64,000 bases of DNA from Cladopsammia gracilis (lineage: Eukaryota; Cnidaria; Anthozoa; Scleractinia; Dendrophylliidae). The stretch is from the NCBI GenBank assembly GCA_022457155.1, contig JAJGOT010000497.1, positions 62,001-126,000 of the forward strand. The letters are read 5' to 3'. The position numbers were made by a program, and so were the translations under genes. Below the pieces are notes generated by a model. The model did not search any database and was not told the origin of the DNA. It saw only the letters and a list, made by a program, of their open reading frames with translations. Below are positions 38,201 to 47,621 of the stretch, piece after piece. Numbering within the stretch: position 1 is the stretch's first letter; each line of letters opens with the position of its first letter.

Positions 38201-41200
38201 GTTAAGCACGATTTACTTAAGAAAAGCAGGAAGGTTTGGATCTAAACGAAGTCAACTCCAGCCTCACTTTCACTCAAAGGCCAGGGTACTAAGCACACAA
38301 CTGTAAAATAGTCTGTCGTGCGATTTCGCTTCGCTTTAGACTGTTGAAATAATTTGTAGTGGCAGATAAATTCTAAAATCTTCATATATAGGTTACTCTT
38401 TAGCTGAAATTCAGTCTTTAATTAAAGGGAATAGATGGAATATTATTCGAGTTTTGAGCATATGAAGAATTGTAAGAGAATTATCAGAACTACTTCCTAT
38501 TTCGTCAGTTCTTCGCTTTGATTGGTTGCAATTGACAATAGCCCTTATCGTAGATGAGTACGCCACGCCAACATATCAGCGGTTTCTCGCTTTCTTGACC
38601 CTATAGTCTCGTTTTGATGTTTACGCTTATCGTCGTCAGAGGTTCTCGTAAACATCAAAGCGAGACTATAGGGTCAAGAAAGCGAGAAACCGCTGATATG
38701 TTGGCGTGGCGTACTCATCTACGATAAGGGCCATTCTGTTGTTACACTGGAAATGTTTCCTGACATTGACAAAAATACTTCGCCCGATGACATTAGTGTT
38801 CGCTGACGACGTCAGCAGAACACAAAAATCACAATAATAGAGATTTTGCACGGCAGCCATGTTGCATGGCAGGAACAATAGATTCTTTTCCCTATGGGAA
38901 AGAATGTTCTTTCTAATGCAAACATTTTCATTGTTCCTGCCATGCAACATGGCTGCCGTGCAAAACCTCTATATGGACTATAACTAAATCTGAAACTGGA
39001 TTTGCTAAAAGGACGCATCCTATAAGAAAACGTCATGTTGCTTGAATCTTGCTGTCTGGTTTATCTGCAGTGCATTTCTACGACTATTCAATGGATTGCT
39101 GGGACGTGAGTGGCTACCCCAAGCCTCGCTTTGCATCCGAGTATGGTTTTCAGTCTTACCCGTCTTTTGAAACCCTAGCCGCGGTGTCTGTACCAGGGGA
39201 CTGGACCTATGATAGTGCTTTTATGGATCATCGGCAACATCACGGAAACGGTTTGTAAAATGAAAAATTAATTAAACGTGAGCAGATTGTGTTAAAGGCT
39301 TGCTTTTCTTGCCACATTAAGCGCAACAAGATTTTTCGGGTGTGTCACACGATGCAATTTGTGCCGCGCAACTCCGCAAAAATAGAACTTGATTCTACCT
39401 ATGCAACTGTTGCGCGCAACGTTTGCAAGGAAAGTTACACTGTGTGTCCTGGCCTTTACATTTTGCGACATAGAAGTCGAGATCTTGGGCACGGTGAAAA
39501 CTTGCAATCAGCACGATTGGTAATCTTCAATTGTTTAATGGCCATGCGCATAAGTAAACATAAGCCAACACCTTGATACCCTTTGACTTCCAGTGTAAAC
39601 CCCTGTGTCCTGTTACAGGCCATTTCCGAGTTGCTCTGTACCTCGTTATCCAAGCGACTGCCTTGGTGTACAACCTTTCATATTGTGAAAGAGTTGGATT
39701 CTGACTCCACTAACACGAGACATTCAATGTGAAATAGTTTATTGAGGATGAGTCAGTCAGTTATCTGATGAATGTATCCTGATAACATATTCTGTCTATT
39801 CTCCTGATCCTTGTAAATTACTTTTCACTTACATTATATTTAAAAAGTTCAGACTTTTAAACGAAAGCTCTTCAGCCATGCATACTTTCCTATGGGTTAA
39901 TCCCTTATCTTATTCAAGTTTACGGTTTAAGCTATTAAAAATCACCTCTTTAATAACGCAGGTAATCAAGAGATGTTGGACCAAGCCGGAAAGCACTTTA
40001 AACTTCCCAGCTCTTCAGTTTCCCTGAAGAAATTTAAGGATACTCTCTTTCTTACTCAGGTAAATACAGCAGACTCATCATAGATAGTTGCAGACGATCG
40101 CGGAGAGTGGGGAAGAAAAATCGCATGTGAACCGAGTGTAATGCGAAGGAGAATAAATGGCGAAATGAAAAAAAAAAAAAGTGAAGTGAAGTGAACATAT
40201 GCAATGATCATATGCGTGAACTGCGGATGAAACATTAAATTTGTACGTGAGAGATCCTGAGTAATGTTAGCAATTGTAGTAGTTGCAAAGAAAGCTTGCT
40301 GAAGATGATAACACTACACTACAAGGTTCTTTAAATTAGTAGAAAGGAAGCTAGACTGCCAGCTGTCCATTTTCAGTCAGTCGAGCGGACGAGCTAATCA
40401 CGAAAACAAGTTCGTATTACTTTCGCTCGCTCGGTCGATCTCCGGCGTGACGCTCACGTCCACCCGACTGGCAAGCTAATCACTGAATGGTAACATTTTA
40501 TGTAATATGTACTTATTGACTAAGTGGGAGGGTCGGATGGGAAAATATTTGGCTCGAGGTCATGGCTGCGCTCGGTCCGAACGCCATGACCAAGAGCCAA
40601 ATATTTTCCCATCCGGCCCGACCTAACTTAGTCAATAAGTATTTTATCATACGACCAATTTGTAGATAAAATTACCTGAAATTTTAATGCGCGAGGCCGT
40701 CCGCTTTTGTAGTAGGGCCGTACGGCTTTTTCCGGCTCCGCTCGCGCAAATGCGTACGGCCCTCATACCAGAATTTCATCAATGGTTTTGCAAAAAAAAG
40801 GTTCGCAGGGCCGTACGGGTCATATGATAATATTAATTTTGTGTTGTAGGTGACTCAAGCTCAATGCATGAAGGTAGAAACGGAGCATTACAGGCGTTTA
40901 CAGAGTGAACTAGTACAGGTAAACTAAACTCGGTTTCTGTTAAAGAAAAGATTTGTCTTCAATTTTCTGGAAACAGCTTCCATACAAAAAAAAAAAAGCC
41001 CGTTTTCTCCATTTTCAAGTTTAAAGAGATAGCCCTTTTACTTTGTCAAACTCCTTCGTTTTAGGCGCAAATCAAGATACACCGTTACTCTTCAAAAACC
41101 TGCGCGCGGGTGTTCAGCTTATGACTTCAGAAATTCAGGAGAGCAAGTTTTATCATAGCTGTCCTGTCTATTTCGGCCCATTCTTCTCTTTTTCTAGGCC

Positions 41201-44200
41201 TTACACAGTGCGCTCGCATTCAAATTTGCCACTTCAATATGCATGAATAATTAATGATGACCAGGCCCCGGTTGTTCAAAAGGTGAATAGCGCTATCACT
41301 ATCCAGCGGATAACACAATGGATTTTGTCAGTACTTATCCACTGGATAGTGAATTATTCAGTGAATAGCACTATCCACCTTTTGAACAACCGGGGCCAGC
41401 CATTCTCCCCGATGTTTATTTTAGTCAACGCATCAATTTATACCGATTTTTAATACCGATTTTTTACTCGTTGCTCCTCGCAGGGTGAAGGAAGAACAAT
41501 GGGCACAATCTACTGGCAGTAAGATTAACAATTATTGTAAATTTATTTCTTATGTTCACACTGTGCTGGCTCAAAACTTGCACAAATTCGAAATGTAACT
41601 GGCGGCAGAAAACTTGCATGGGTTCAAAAATGTAACCGGCACAAAACTTGCACAGATAAAAAAAAAACTGCATAAACCATGACAGATAAAAATATAACTG
41701 CACAAACCTTGCACAGATAAAAATATAATCACACAAAGCTTGCATAGATAAAAATACAACTTCACAATCCTTGCACAGATAAAAATATAACTGCACAAAC
41801 CTTGCACAGATAAAAAATATACCGGCACAACACTTGTACAGAAAGAAAATATAACTGCACAAACCTTGCACAGATAAAAAAATATACCGGCACAAATCTT
41901 GTACGGATAAAAATATAACTGCACAAACCTTGCACAGATAAAAATACAACTGCACAAACCTGGCACAAAATATGTACACAAAAAATATAACTGCACAAAT
42001 CTTGCACAGATAAAAATATAACTTCACAAACCTTGCACAGATAAAAATATAACTGCACAAACTTGGACACATAAAGAATATAACGGCACAAAACTTGTAC
42101 AAATCGAAAATGTACTGGCACAAAACGTGTACAAATTCAAAACGTACGGCGGCACAAAATTTGCACGGATCCAATATACCGCCATAAAATGTACCTCATG
42201 TAGCACGTTGGTTTGTTGCATAAGCATAAGCGACACGCAACCAATCGACCTCATCACCTGATGAAGACTAGCAGTAATAGCAGTCGAAACGTCGCGATCA
42301 ACATCTGAAAGTGACTCCATCGATACAAACGACAAGCGTTCACCTATCATACACACCACGATGAACAACAACCACATTTTTAATAACATTGACCAAAGGC
42401 ATACTTGTAGAATTTAGATCCGTGCAAGTTGGATCCACACTATCACCAAAGAGATTCAAAAGCTGACCTTTTGAGCGATGCCCTTCGTCAGTGCGAATCC
42501 CGTCATTAGACTGAATCTATAGCCGTTATTTTCTTAATACATGCATGTTCATGTAAATTAAAAGCTAACTGTCTCTTTTAGAACAGTTGCTAGTCTATAG
42601 AGCTTCTGATTGGCTGATCGATTTGCGTACGGTAGGAGAAATAATTGTTTATTGTTTAATTTTGCAGTTCACTGTGTCTTTCTGTTTGTTGACATTTTTA
42701 GGTTGAACAGCATTTGGCAGGCTCCCACATGGTCCTCGTTGGAATATGGAGGCCGGTGGAAGGTATAACTTCAAACACTTGATTTGTTTTGTGATTGGCT
42801 TAAAAAAACTCACGCTACTTTCTTAACCAATCAGAATTAAAACCAAAACAAATCGTGACTTGCTCGCACGCATTTTCCCGCGCTTGATACACAAAAATCT
42901 GTCTCTAACCAGCGATCAGGTGCAATTGTAGGAGCGCTTTTAGTTCCTCTTATGTGGTCGCTCGCTTAAATCTATTTTTCGTTTCGTGTTTCCCAGGGGA
43001 ATGGTTTACTAAGCAAAACGAAAATAAAGTCTGATCGCAGGTTAATGGTCGTTAATCTGCTCGTACCGCCCTTTCATAAATTGCGAAAAAACAAGGGCGC
43101 ATAAAAGGGCGAGGAAGAACATAAACTGTGGCACTGCCTCAAAATTCTTTAATACTGACAGCGAAAAAGAGAAAAAACAGAATTTAACTGACATCTTAAG
43201 CCATGGTCACACTAGGCGATTTTACTCACTCGACGCGGCGAGTGGCGAAAATCGCCAGGTGTGCCCATTTACAGTGACGGCAATTTTCGCCAGCGATATC
43301 GGCGAACTTCGCTGGCGATCAATTTCTCTGCGACGAGCTTATACAATCGCCTGGCGTATCGCTAGTTTACAACAACAAACAACAACAACAACAACAATTT
43401 ATTCTTGGTATAACAATAGAAGAGTTGAATGATTTGTTTGCCCTGCAAATAACTGGAAAGCTAATCGGGGCGGGGCAAAACAAGTACATGAATAATACAA
43501 ATATCTACAAAATCAAAAAACCTTATACTATTGAAAAGCCTTGCAGATTGCATATAAAAATGAACAAAAACACAGAAGTTAAGTGATCTAATTACGTAAA
43601 GACAAGGTGTCTCTGACTAGTAAGTGCATCTATGTACTTACTTTATAAACCTTATTATCCCATGGCGATATATTGTAGAAAACGTGAAATCTCCTTATTG
43701 ATGGTCGTGGGTGGCGTTGGGTCATAGATATGACTCGTGAACATGTTAACTTTTCATTCGTTTTCGTTTTTCCCTTTCAAAGAAAGATGCCAGAATGATA
43801 TCCATAAGTTCTTAAGTTTTGATATTTGTTAAACCATGTTAAACCACACAAGTTTCGCTAGTTAGTCGTCAGTGATGAAACTGAGGCAGCCACGTTGCGT
43901 GACTTTTCGTGTTTTATTTCAATCTACAGATGCTGCATTATTTTGTGAAGGACTTCTACGCTCCGGTCATTGCTTCGTCCTATGTGGACAGCGGGAATTT
44001 TAAACTTTACGTTGTGTCTGACCTTATGAAGGTAACCGCTGATCACATCCTTACTCCAAACATTAACGCATTTTGTTATACTTTAGACAATCTCCTTGTT
44101 AACCATGTAACTCTAGAAATAAAACCTCGATTCATGTAGTGTGCTTCTAACTTGAAACTCAGTGTGGCCATATGAATGATAGCTGTTAATAGACCAAATT

Positions 44201-47200
44201 GAATGACTCATTTTTGTCATTTTAGTCGATCACAAAAGGTGTGTTGGCTATTAAGGCGTGGTCGTGGTCTTCCTTCAAACCGCTGTACAACAAGAACGTC
44301 TCTTTCAACATTGAACGACAGTCCTCAGTAAGTCAATCAAAATTTTAAATTTTTAGTGATTACATCGTATCAATTGTTTCTGACAAAAAGGCAATGATGT
44401 GAGCTGTGTATCAGTAAATATCTCTTTGGAATATTGGTAATTTTAAAGGAAGTCAACAACAAGAAAAAAAGGATTCAGCCCAGTAAGCTAAGTGCAAAAT
44501 TATTTCTACTTCATTAAATCATATGACTTGTATTTTACCTTGTAGTCAGTAAAAGGCTTCAGTAAGGTCTTCAGTGCGGGTTTCACGCATTCAGTTTAGT
44601 TTATGCCTTATTGAAAGAAGCTATAACCAAGAGACAGTGTCCATTTATTATCTCTTGTTATAACCTTCTCGGCTAATTTAAGTTATGAATGCCCTTTCTT
44701 TGCTTGAGGAATAACAACCGTCACTACATACACAAATCTCCGACATGAGTTACTGACCTGTGAAGTACTACTTTCTTCATGCCCTTGTTTTTCACAGAAA
44801 CTCGTTTATCAGGATGATTTAGAAGCTCTTGTAAAAACAAGCGGATGTGAAAGTCCCCGACATTGTGTCTTCACCATGACTCCTGTAGACCTGAGCACTA
44901 GAATGGAACTGGGACCGACCAACGTATTCTTCCCTTCTAGCCTTTCAGAAGCTGTTGGTTTAAAAGAACCTCAATTAAAGGTCAAAATTCTATGAAAGCT
45001 ATTGATTTCTTAGAGCAGTTTTCAATTGAGTGTCCAAAGTAATTTCGCAATTGCTTTGGTTTTGCATTGCTACGCTTGGTGATTGGCTAAAAAATCTCGC
45101 GCCACTTTATCAACCAATCAGAAGTAAAACCAAACTAGTGTTCTGCTGATTGGTTCCCCAATCGGTCTGACTTTTTCAATACGGACCGCTAAGAAGGACC
45201 GCTTACGAACTCATTTCGCCGAATTCCTTTTATGAAACATTGAACAAAAGAAAACTGTTTTCTGTTTAGTGGAAACCATTTTTTAATGTCTGGCGTGCGT
45301 TTCTCGAAACTCCCGAATACTTTTCGGGCCCGAAAGCAATTTTTTTAAATGTAGTTTCTAACGAAGGGTGTTGAAGTTTTTAGCCCACAAATCAGCTAAA
45401 GTTGTGTAGTAAACGTAAGATTTTATTGCTTAGCTTTTAAAATCAACAAAAACCTAATCTTTATTTGTAAACATTTTGCACGTAACACAGCTTTTCGGGT
45501 CCGAAAAGTTTTCGGGACTTTTGAGAAACGCACGCCTGGTTGACGTTTTCGGTTAAGCTTTTCGCAAAGTGGCCTGAAAAATGCAAACGCGTGCGGTTAC
45601 AGGGAGTGGATGTATTAATACGTCAACAAATTTTTTCAAAAGCCATTGTAATTAGAACTTTATGGAACTAGCTTGTTTGGTCCGTATTGGGGATTATTGG
45701 TCTCGTTCTTTTTTTGTAAGTTTATGGACCTCGACGAACTCGGAACTCGACCAATATTTTTCCAATACGGATCTCACGCTAGTTGAATGACATAGATTAA
45801 CTGTTCGAGTGTTAAGTAACGAATCTCGCCTCAGCTGGATACATTTTATTTGCAGATTTTTAAAGTTGCCCAGATGTCCAAGACAGAGTTCAGTGTGTCT
45901 GTTCAGGCCCAGTCTCCCGCGTGCTTTGTGTGGTTGGTGGCCAAAGATGTTCGTGGCCGCTTCTCGGAGAATGGATTCCTCTTAACAGAGCCTGCCAAGA
46001 CGGTATGTACATGTGTTGATATACCACGTGTCACTTACATCGAAGTTAAATGCCGGTCGACAAAAATGGTACCTTTTCTGGGGGCTTACAACCCGAATAT
46101 ATATCGGGGCTACCTGGACTAGCAGTGATCAGTCATTGGTCATCTCCCCACCACCTTGGAAAATTTCTCACAATGAGGGCAGATTTTATGGCCTTCTGGC
46201 TGAGGCCTTACAAAGCTTTATGTTCCCAATTTATAGACGCGTTGGTCAGCCAGGCCAAGGATACATTTTATTGATTCACAAAGCACTACAATATTGCAGT
46301 AAATATAAACGCACCAGAGCCGGACACGTAAACCCTAAAAATCAACTATTGAAAAAAAAAAACAAAAAAAAAAAAACTATAGGGACCGTGCACTCCCGAC
46401 CTATGCAGTGGTGCTACTTTAGGGTTTTAAGGTGTCTTAATTAAGAAAGTTAAACGACTCAAAATACGCCTAAACCTGTCGATAATTAGTCTTAAGGTAA
46501 TACATTAAACAACTAAGGCGTGACTGAACGGTGCGAGGTGCGAGGCTGACCTTAGAATGATACAAATCTTTCAACGGATTCTATTTCAAAACACGCGAAC
46601 AATCAAGATGATCACAAATTACATTTTCAGGTGGTATTGAGGTAGAAGAAATCAGCGAGCGAAGCCTCCTTCCCCTTCCCAGGGCTCGCTCGGTTCACTC
46701 CGCTCGCAGATTTTCTTTGAACTCAACATCCCCTATAGGCCGACTCTATTCACAGGCTAGACGACAAGGTAAGCAGTTAAATAATTCTAAACTTTTTTAG
46801 TCGAATAGCGAGAATAACTTGTACACGGTTATGGCCGAGATAGTTTATAGGGCACGTGGGGTAACTCTTTAGTGAATGAGGTTCTGATATACTCCAGCAA
46901 AAAGCGCGTTTTATAGCAAGTCAAATTCCCGCCCTTATGACTACCATGTGTTGCAAACCTCGATTCATTTGCCCGGGTTATTCCCCAGGGAGGGATGATC
47001 GCGCATGGCACGAAAGCACGACTTGCACGTCACGCTCGTTGCTCGCGCCATTTTGGTTACCCCGCGTTGCGTAGCTGTCGGGATAGTACGCACGAGGACG
47101 ACATTTTGGTGGCGAAGCCGCGAGGAAATCTCGACTTATTTTCTCCCCATTATCTTTGCGCCTTCGCGTCTTGTGTTCGCGGCTCCACCGCCAAAACTTT

Positions 47201-47387
47201 GCGAAAAATGCCGCCAGCTTAGCAAGCTACGTCCTGACGAAATTCCTTGGTTCGTTCAGACACTATTTTAATTGTTAAGGTTACGTCATTTTGTTTTCAG
47301 GTCATCTTTTACAGCTGGCAGGATACAACAGAGGGCGATTTGGAGAAAAGTCTTTATATTATGTCTCTTTATGATTTATACACATAA
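17253..47387 (+). CDS. MANBA: Lysosomal beta-mannosidase (GH2), complete, 22 exons
   Basis: Removes beta-linked mannose from the non-reducing end of N-glycan fragments in the lysosome. Exons: 17253-17520, 24120-24433, 25018-25052, 25727-25794, 27904-28145, 29480-29582, 30549-30617, 31995-32136, 32802-32895, 34884-34963, 36083-36131, 37398-37539, 39071-39250, 39962-40059, 40850-40918, 41484-41518, 42702-42762, 43930-44031, 44226-44327, 44798-44980, 45856-46002, 47301-47387. Phases agree throughout: 2670 bp, 889 residues, close to the human protein (879). The start gives a clear signal peptide ([19 protein letters not shown]). The N-terminal sugar-binding domain carries [11 protein letters not shown]. 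The GH2 barrel has GANWIPADAFEDRV, the acid/base glutamate in WSGNNENE (about residue 463) and the nucleophile in RFASEYG (E559). Several N-glycosylation sequons fit a lysosomal protein. Intron 1 is 6.6 kb of nested repeats. I see no disabling change. Confidence 0.97.
17636..17812. repeat. Short foldback element in MANBA intron 1
   Basis: CCACAGGTCACAATTACAAG at the left and CTGTAATTGTGACCTGTGG at the right form inverted ends of about 20 bp. Confidence 0.65.
18215..19840. mobile_element. Large inverted-repeat element in MANBA intron 1
   Basis: Left arm (about 18220-18455: GGAGTGTGGAAAAC, ACGTATTTTTGTGGAAAAAC, CTCTATATAAATGCTGGAATT, AAGAGTTGGTATTT) recurs inverted at about 19575-19840. The spacer is unique except for the nested TTAA MITE at 19069-19524. 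No transposase is seen. Confidence 0.7.
19069..19524. mobile_element. TTAA-flanked MITE (piggyBac-type), nested
   Basis: TTAA at 19069-19072 and 19521-19524 brackets the inverted ends AGGGGCTGTGTC and GACATAGCCCCT. The terminal sequence resembles the element at 350-746. Confidence 0.75.
20043..21455. mobile_element. Composite inverted-repeat element, nested arms
   Basis: Outer arms of about 205 bp (20060-20265, AAGGAGGCTCGTACCCATTT to AACAAGTTAAGGAG) recur inverted at 21243-21448. A second pair of about 115 bp lies inside: 20822-20937 (TTCAAGTTTCATATGCACGTG to GCTAATGGCTGGC) against 21125-21238. No coding capacity is recognised. It is in MANBA intron 1. Confidence 0.8.
21770..21960. repeat. 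CCCGC-rich degenerate minisatellite
   Basis: Repeats of CATCCCGCATCCCGCCTTCAAATTTTCTTTC and relatives. Similar words (ATCCCGCTTCCCGCC) occur at 17837-17915, the opposite side of the intervening elements. Confidence 0.6.
22165..22670. mobile_element. Foldback element, near-perfect arms of about 220 bp
   Basis: The left arm (TCACAGGCAGCTCAAGCTCA ... GGCGATTTTTTTGTT) and the right arm starting about 22418 are inverted copies around a spacer of about 20 bp. The inner arm CACCTCTGGTGTATTCTTTT / AAAAGAATACACCAGAGGTG matches exactly; small differences lie outside. Confidence 0.85.
22765..23213 (+). repeat. 32-bp minisatellite, about 14 units
   Basis: The unit reads GGGGAGGTGTGGAAGGGTTG then CCTGTGTTATCA. 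It has few variants (CCTTTGTT, GGTTTGCC), so it is young. 32 is not a multiple of three, so all three frames are open; these are not protein genes. It lies in MANBA intron 1 beside the foldback element. Confidence 0.93.
23675..23985. mobile_element. Nested MITEs in MANBA intron 1
   Basis: The outer arms CTTATTTGATGGTTTGACAG (23691-) and CTGTCAAACCATCAAATAAG (to about 23987) enclose an inner palindromic MITE at 23809-23960, ends GATGGTTTTCACTCACGTGA and CGTAACGTGAAAACCACC, the same family as 14200-14353. Confidence 0.8.
26057..26346. mobile_element. MITE with AGAGTAGTTTTCAATTGAGTGTCG ends, copy 1
   Basis: Ends AGTTTTCAATTGAGTGTCG and CGACGCTCAATTGAAAACTG. The interior has several CCAATCA motifs and GCGCGAGATTTTTTAG. 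It is in MANBA intron 4. The family recurs at 45011-45140 (partial), 47622-47908 and, more degenerate, about 42770-42900. Confidence 0.85.
26525..26962 (+). repeat. ~39-bp G-rich minisatellite, proximal block
   Basis: Units GTGAGGAGTTGGATGCAGGA followed by AGTGAGGGGGGAGGGGAGG, preceded by (GGGA)n. Eleven or so units, purine-rich on the plus strand. It continues after a PLE fragment at 27318. Confidence 0.92.
26963..27317 (-). pseudogene. Penelope-like element 3' end inside a minisatellite
   Basis: The minus strand reads [20 protein letters not shown]...[20 protein letters not shown] ending at a TAA stop near 27166. This is the C-terminal end of the GIY-YIG endonuclease of a Penelope-like element, followed by a 3'UTR with a hairpin (GTATG...CATAC) and CGAAACGTC. 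It is severely 5' truncated. It is closely related to the copy at 7661-8412. The same minisatellite lies on both sides. Confidence 0.82.
27318..27786 (+). repeat. ~39-bp G-rich minisatellite, distal block
   Basis: About twelve units of the same repeat as 26525-26962, running to about 120 bp before MANBA exon 5. The unit length is a multiple of three, which gives long spurious open frames on both strands. Confidence 0.92.
28272..28362 (-). repeat. tRNA-like sequence (SINE head or tRNA pseudogene)
   Basis: The minus strand has an A-box-like TAGCTTAGGGGTTAGAGCA and a perfect B box GGTTCAATTCC in a T-arm (ATGGG-TTCAATT-CCCAT). The acceptor strands do not pair, so it is not a functional tRNA gene. 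It is in MANBA intron 5. Confidence 0.6.
28380..29470. other. MANBA intron 5 remainder, no recognised features
   Basis: A weak 72-residue open frame at 28438-28656 has a hydrophobic stretch but no recognisable family or splice context. I see nothing else supportable. Confidence 0.5.
29778..29963. mobile_element. Palindromic MITE in MANBA intron 6
   Basis: The arms (CAAATTTACACCACCGGTTTTCC ... CACATGGTCAAAAT) are almost perfectly inverted around a short centre near 29870. A related fragment (GGACTCTCATTTACCACTC) lies at about 30119. Confidence 0.85.
30716..31434. mobile_element. TTAA-flanked element (piggyBac-type), 0.7 kb
   Basis: TTAA at 30716-30719 and 31431-31434 flanks inverted ends GGTTACAGTGTACCTTC and GAAGGTACACTGTAACC. 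No transposase remains. It is in MANBA intron 7. Confidence 0.85.
31525..31941. mobile_element. Foldback MITE, TTAA-AGGGAACCTCC family, copy 2
   Basis: Internal arms CCCGTGCGCCGCCATTTTGAA / TTCAAAATGGCGGTGCGCGGG, right end GTGGAGGTTCCC then TTAA at 31938-31941. It ends 53 bp before MANBA exon 8. A long G-run lies just upstream (31490-31512). Confidence 0.75.
32511..32592 (-). repeat. tRNA-like sequence (SINE head)
   Basis: The minus strand has GGATAGCTCAGTTGGTAGAAC (A-box region) and GAGTTCAAATCCC (B box) with tRNA-like spacing. The acceptor strands do not pair fully. It is in MANBA intron 8. Confidence 0.65.
32941..33301. mobile_element. TIR element, AAGCCCTGTACAAACG ends
   Basis: Ends AAAGCCCTGTACAAACGA and TCGTTTGGCCAGGGCTTA, interior rich in ACTTGCG/CGCAAGT words in both orientations. 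It starts 46 bp after MANBA exon 9. Probably a hAT-like non-autonomous element. Confidence 0.7.
33785..34035. repeat. Degenerate foldback element
   Basis: TTATTACATCCATTATGAAATC at the left and GATTTCAAAATAGATGTAATAA at the right are inverted, with GATGCGATTTA words inside. It is in MANBA intron 9. Confidence 0.6.
35083..35412. mobile_element. TIR MITE, AAGG(C/T)CCGTTTA family, copy 2
   Basis: Ends AAGGTCCGTTTATACCGGCGA and GCATGTGTAAACGGGTCTTT, interior CGATTTTTGTCGC words. It shares the family of 11802-12127, 35658-35927 and 50583-50883. It is in MANBA intron 10. Confidence 0.85.
35658..35927. mobile_element. TIR MITE, AAGGCCCGTTTACAC family, copy 3
   Basis: Left end AAGGCCCGTTTACACGGGCG, right end GCATGTGTAAAAAGCCTTT with a decayed terminus. 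It is only 245 bp from the previous copy. Confidence 0.82.
36800..37215 (-). pseudogene. GIY-YIG nuclease remnant of a second Penelope-like lineage
   Basis: The minus strand reads [19 protein letters not shown]...ARHFN...KQHMAICG...[10 protein letters not shown], the GIY-YIG-type endonuclease of a Penelope-like element. It lacks upstream RT sequence and diverges from the copies at 7661 and 26963 (YIGETGKRL against FIGKTKRRL). It is in MANBA intron 11. Confidence 0.75.
37577..37977. mobile_element. TIR element, AGGGGCCGATTACATGG ends
   Basis: Ends AGGGGCCGATTACATGGCGAA and CACCATGTAATCGGCCCCT. The interior repeats AATTTCAGCCCGG in both orientations. It starts 38 bp after MANBA exon 12. Confidence 0.82.
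38541..38732. repeat. Palindrome with ~85-bp arms
   Basis: GCCCTTATCGTAGATGAGTA ... TGATGTTTACG, inverted after a spacer of about 20 bp and ending TACTCATCTACGATAAGGGC. The arms look identical, so formation or gene conversion is recent. Confidence 0.85.
38839..38970. repeat. Palindrome with ~40-bp arms
   Basis: AGAGATTTTGCACGGCAGCC...GGCAGGAACAAT, inverted to ATTGTTCCTGCC...GGCTGCCGTGCAAAACCTCT. It lies about 100 bp before MANBA exon 13 and about 100 bp after another palindrome. Confidence 0.8.
40510..40641. repeat. Foldback element in MANBA intron 14
   Basis: ACTTATTGACTAAGTGGGAG...AAATATTTGGCTC, inverted as GAGCCAAATATTTTCCCATC...ACTTAGTCAATAAGT. GGCCGTACG inverted words continue to about 40820. 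Confidence 0.75.
41262..41399. mobile_element. Palindromic MITE, CCCCGGTTGTTCAAAAGGTG family, copy 2
   Basis: Ends GGCCCCGGTTGTTCAAAAGG and CCTTTTGAACAACCGGGGCC are perfectly inverted. Same family as 78-225. It ends 85 bp before MANBA exon 16. Confidence 0.88.
41570..42180 (-). repeat. ~31-bp minisatellite, about 19 units
   Basis: Plus-strand unit AAAAATATAACTGCACAAAC then CTTGCACAGAT, with substitutions and indels. Open frames here on the minus strand are repeats of a short peptide and are not genes. It is in MANBA intron 16, beside a PLE-like 3' end. Confidence 0.9.
42190..42400 (+). mobile_element. Likely Penelope-like 3' end with hammerhead-like motif
   Basis: No coding remains. CTGATGA (42258-42264), a hairpin and GAAACGTC (42286-42293) followed by TGAAAGTGACTCCATCGATA resemble the hammerhead-bearing terminal region of Penelope-like elements. 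It abuts a minisatellite. Confidence 0.5.
42255..42300 (+). ncRNA. Hammerhead ribozyme-like motif, partial
   Basis: CUGAUGA, then stem II GACU/AGUC (42266-42269 with 42282-42285) extended by GC/GC, then GAAA and a GUC cleavage triplet with a two-base-pair stem III (AC/GU) and no loop. Stem I is poor (mismatches). Activity is doubtful, and would at best need a dimeric fold. Confidence 0.4.
43378..43620 (-). repeat. Retroelement 3' tail with (CAA)n
   Basis: AACAACAACAACAACAATTTATTCTTGG begins it. (TTG)n tails after AATAAA-like sequence occur also at 7345-7381 and 49550-49578, suggesting one LINE/SINE family with a (TTG)n 3' end. No coding is recognised. Confidence 0.4.
45011..45140. mobile_element. 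Partial MITE, TTTTCAATTGAGTGTC family, copy 2
   Basis: Starts TTAGAGCAGTTTTCAATTGAGTGTCC 31 bp after MANBA exon 20, and includes AAAAAATCTCGCGCCACTTT and CCAATCAGAAGTAAAACCAA. It lacks the opposite terminus. Confidence 0.7.
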
Positions 47388-47469
47388 ATAACTGAATGGT
47401 GACAAACAGAGAACCATAGAATGGGTAAAAGCAAGTTAAAATTAAGTAAACACGTAACGAACGAACTAA

Positions 47470-47475
47470 TAAATA
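47470..47475 (+). terminator. Possible MANBA poly(A) signal AATAAA
   Basis: AATAAA occurs 83 bp after the MANBA stop codon, followed by AT-rich sequence. It is the first canonical hexamer downstream. No transcript support is available. Confidence 0.4.
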
Positions 47476-47621
47476 AATATTTCCTTTTGCGAGAAAGTTT
47501 TCTAAACAATATCAAGACTGGGAGAAAATAATTCGAATTATTATCTCTTGACAATATATGATTCATACTAGTTTATTCAATAGGTAGCGATTGCTGACCT
47601 GATTTGATTAAAGGGAAGCTG

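Noticed and set aside
41464..42389. Cysteine/phenylalanine-rich open frames, apparently membrane proteins
   Set aside because: Reading of a 31-bp A-rich minisatellite; hydrophobicity is a by-product.
46990..47280. CpG-rich open frames before the last MANBA exon
   Set aside because: No recognisable family, and the frames overlap each other in two registers; I could not support a gene.
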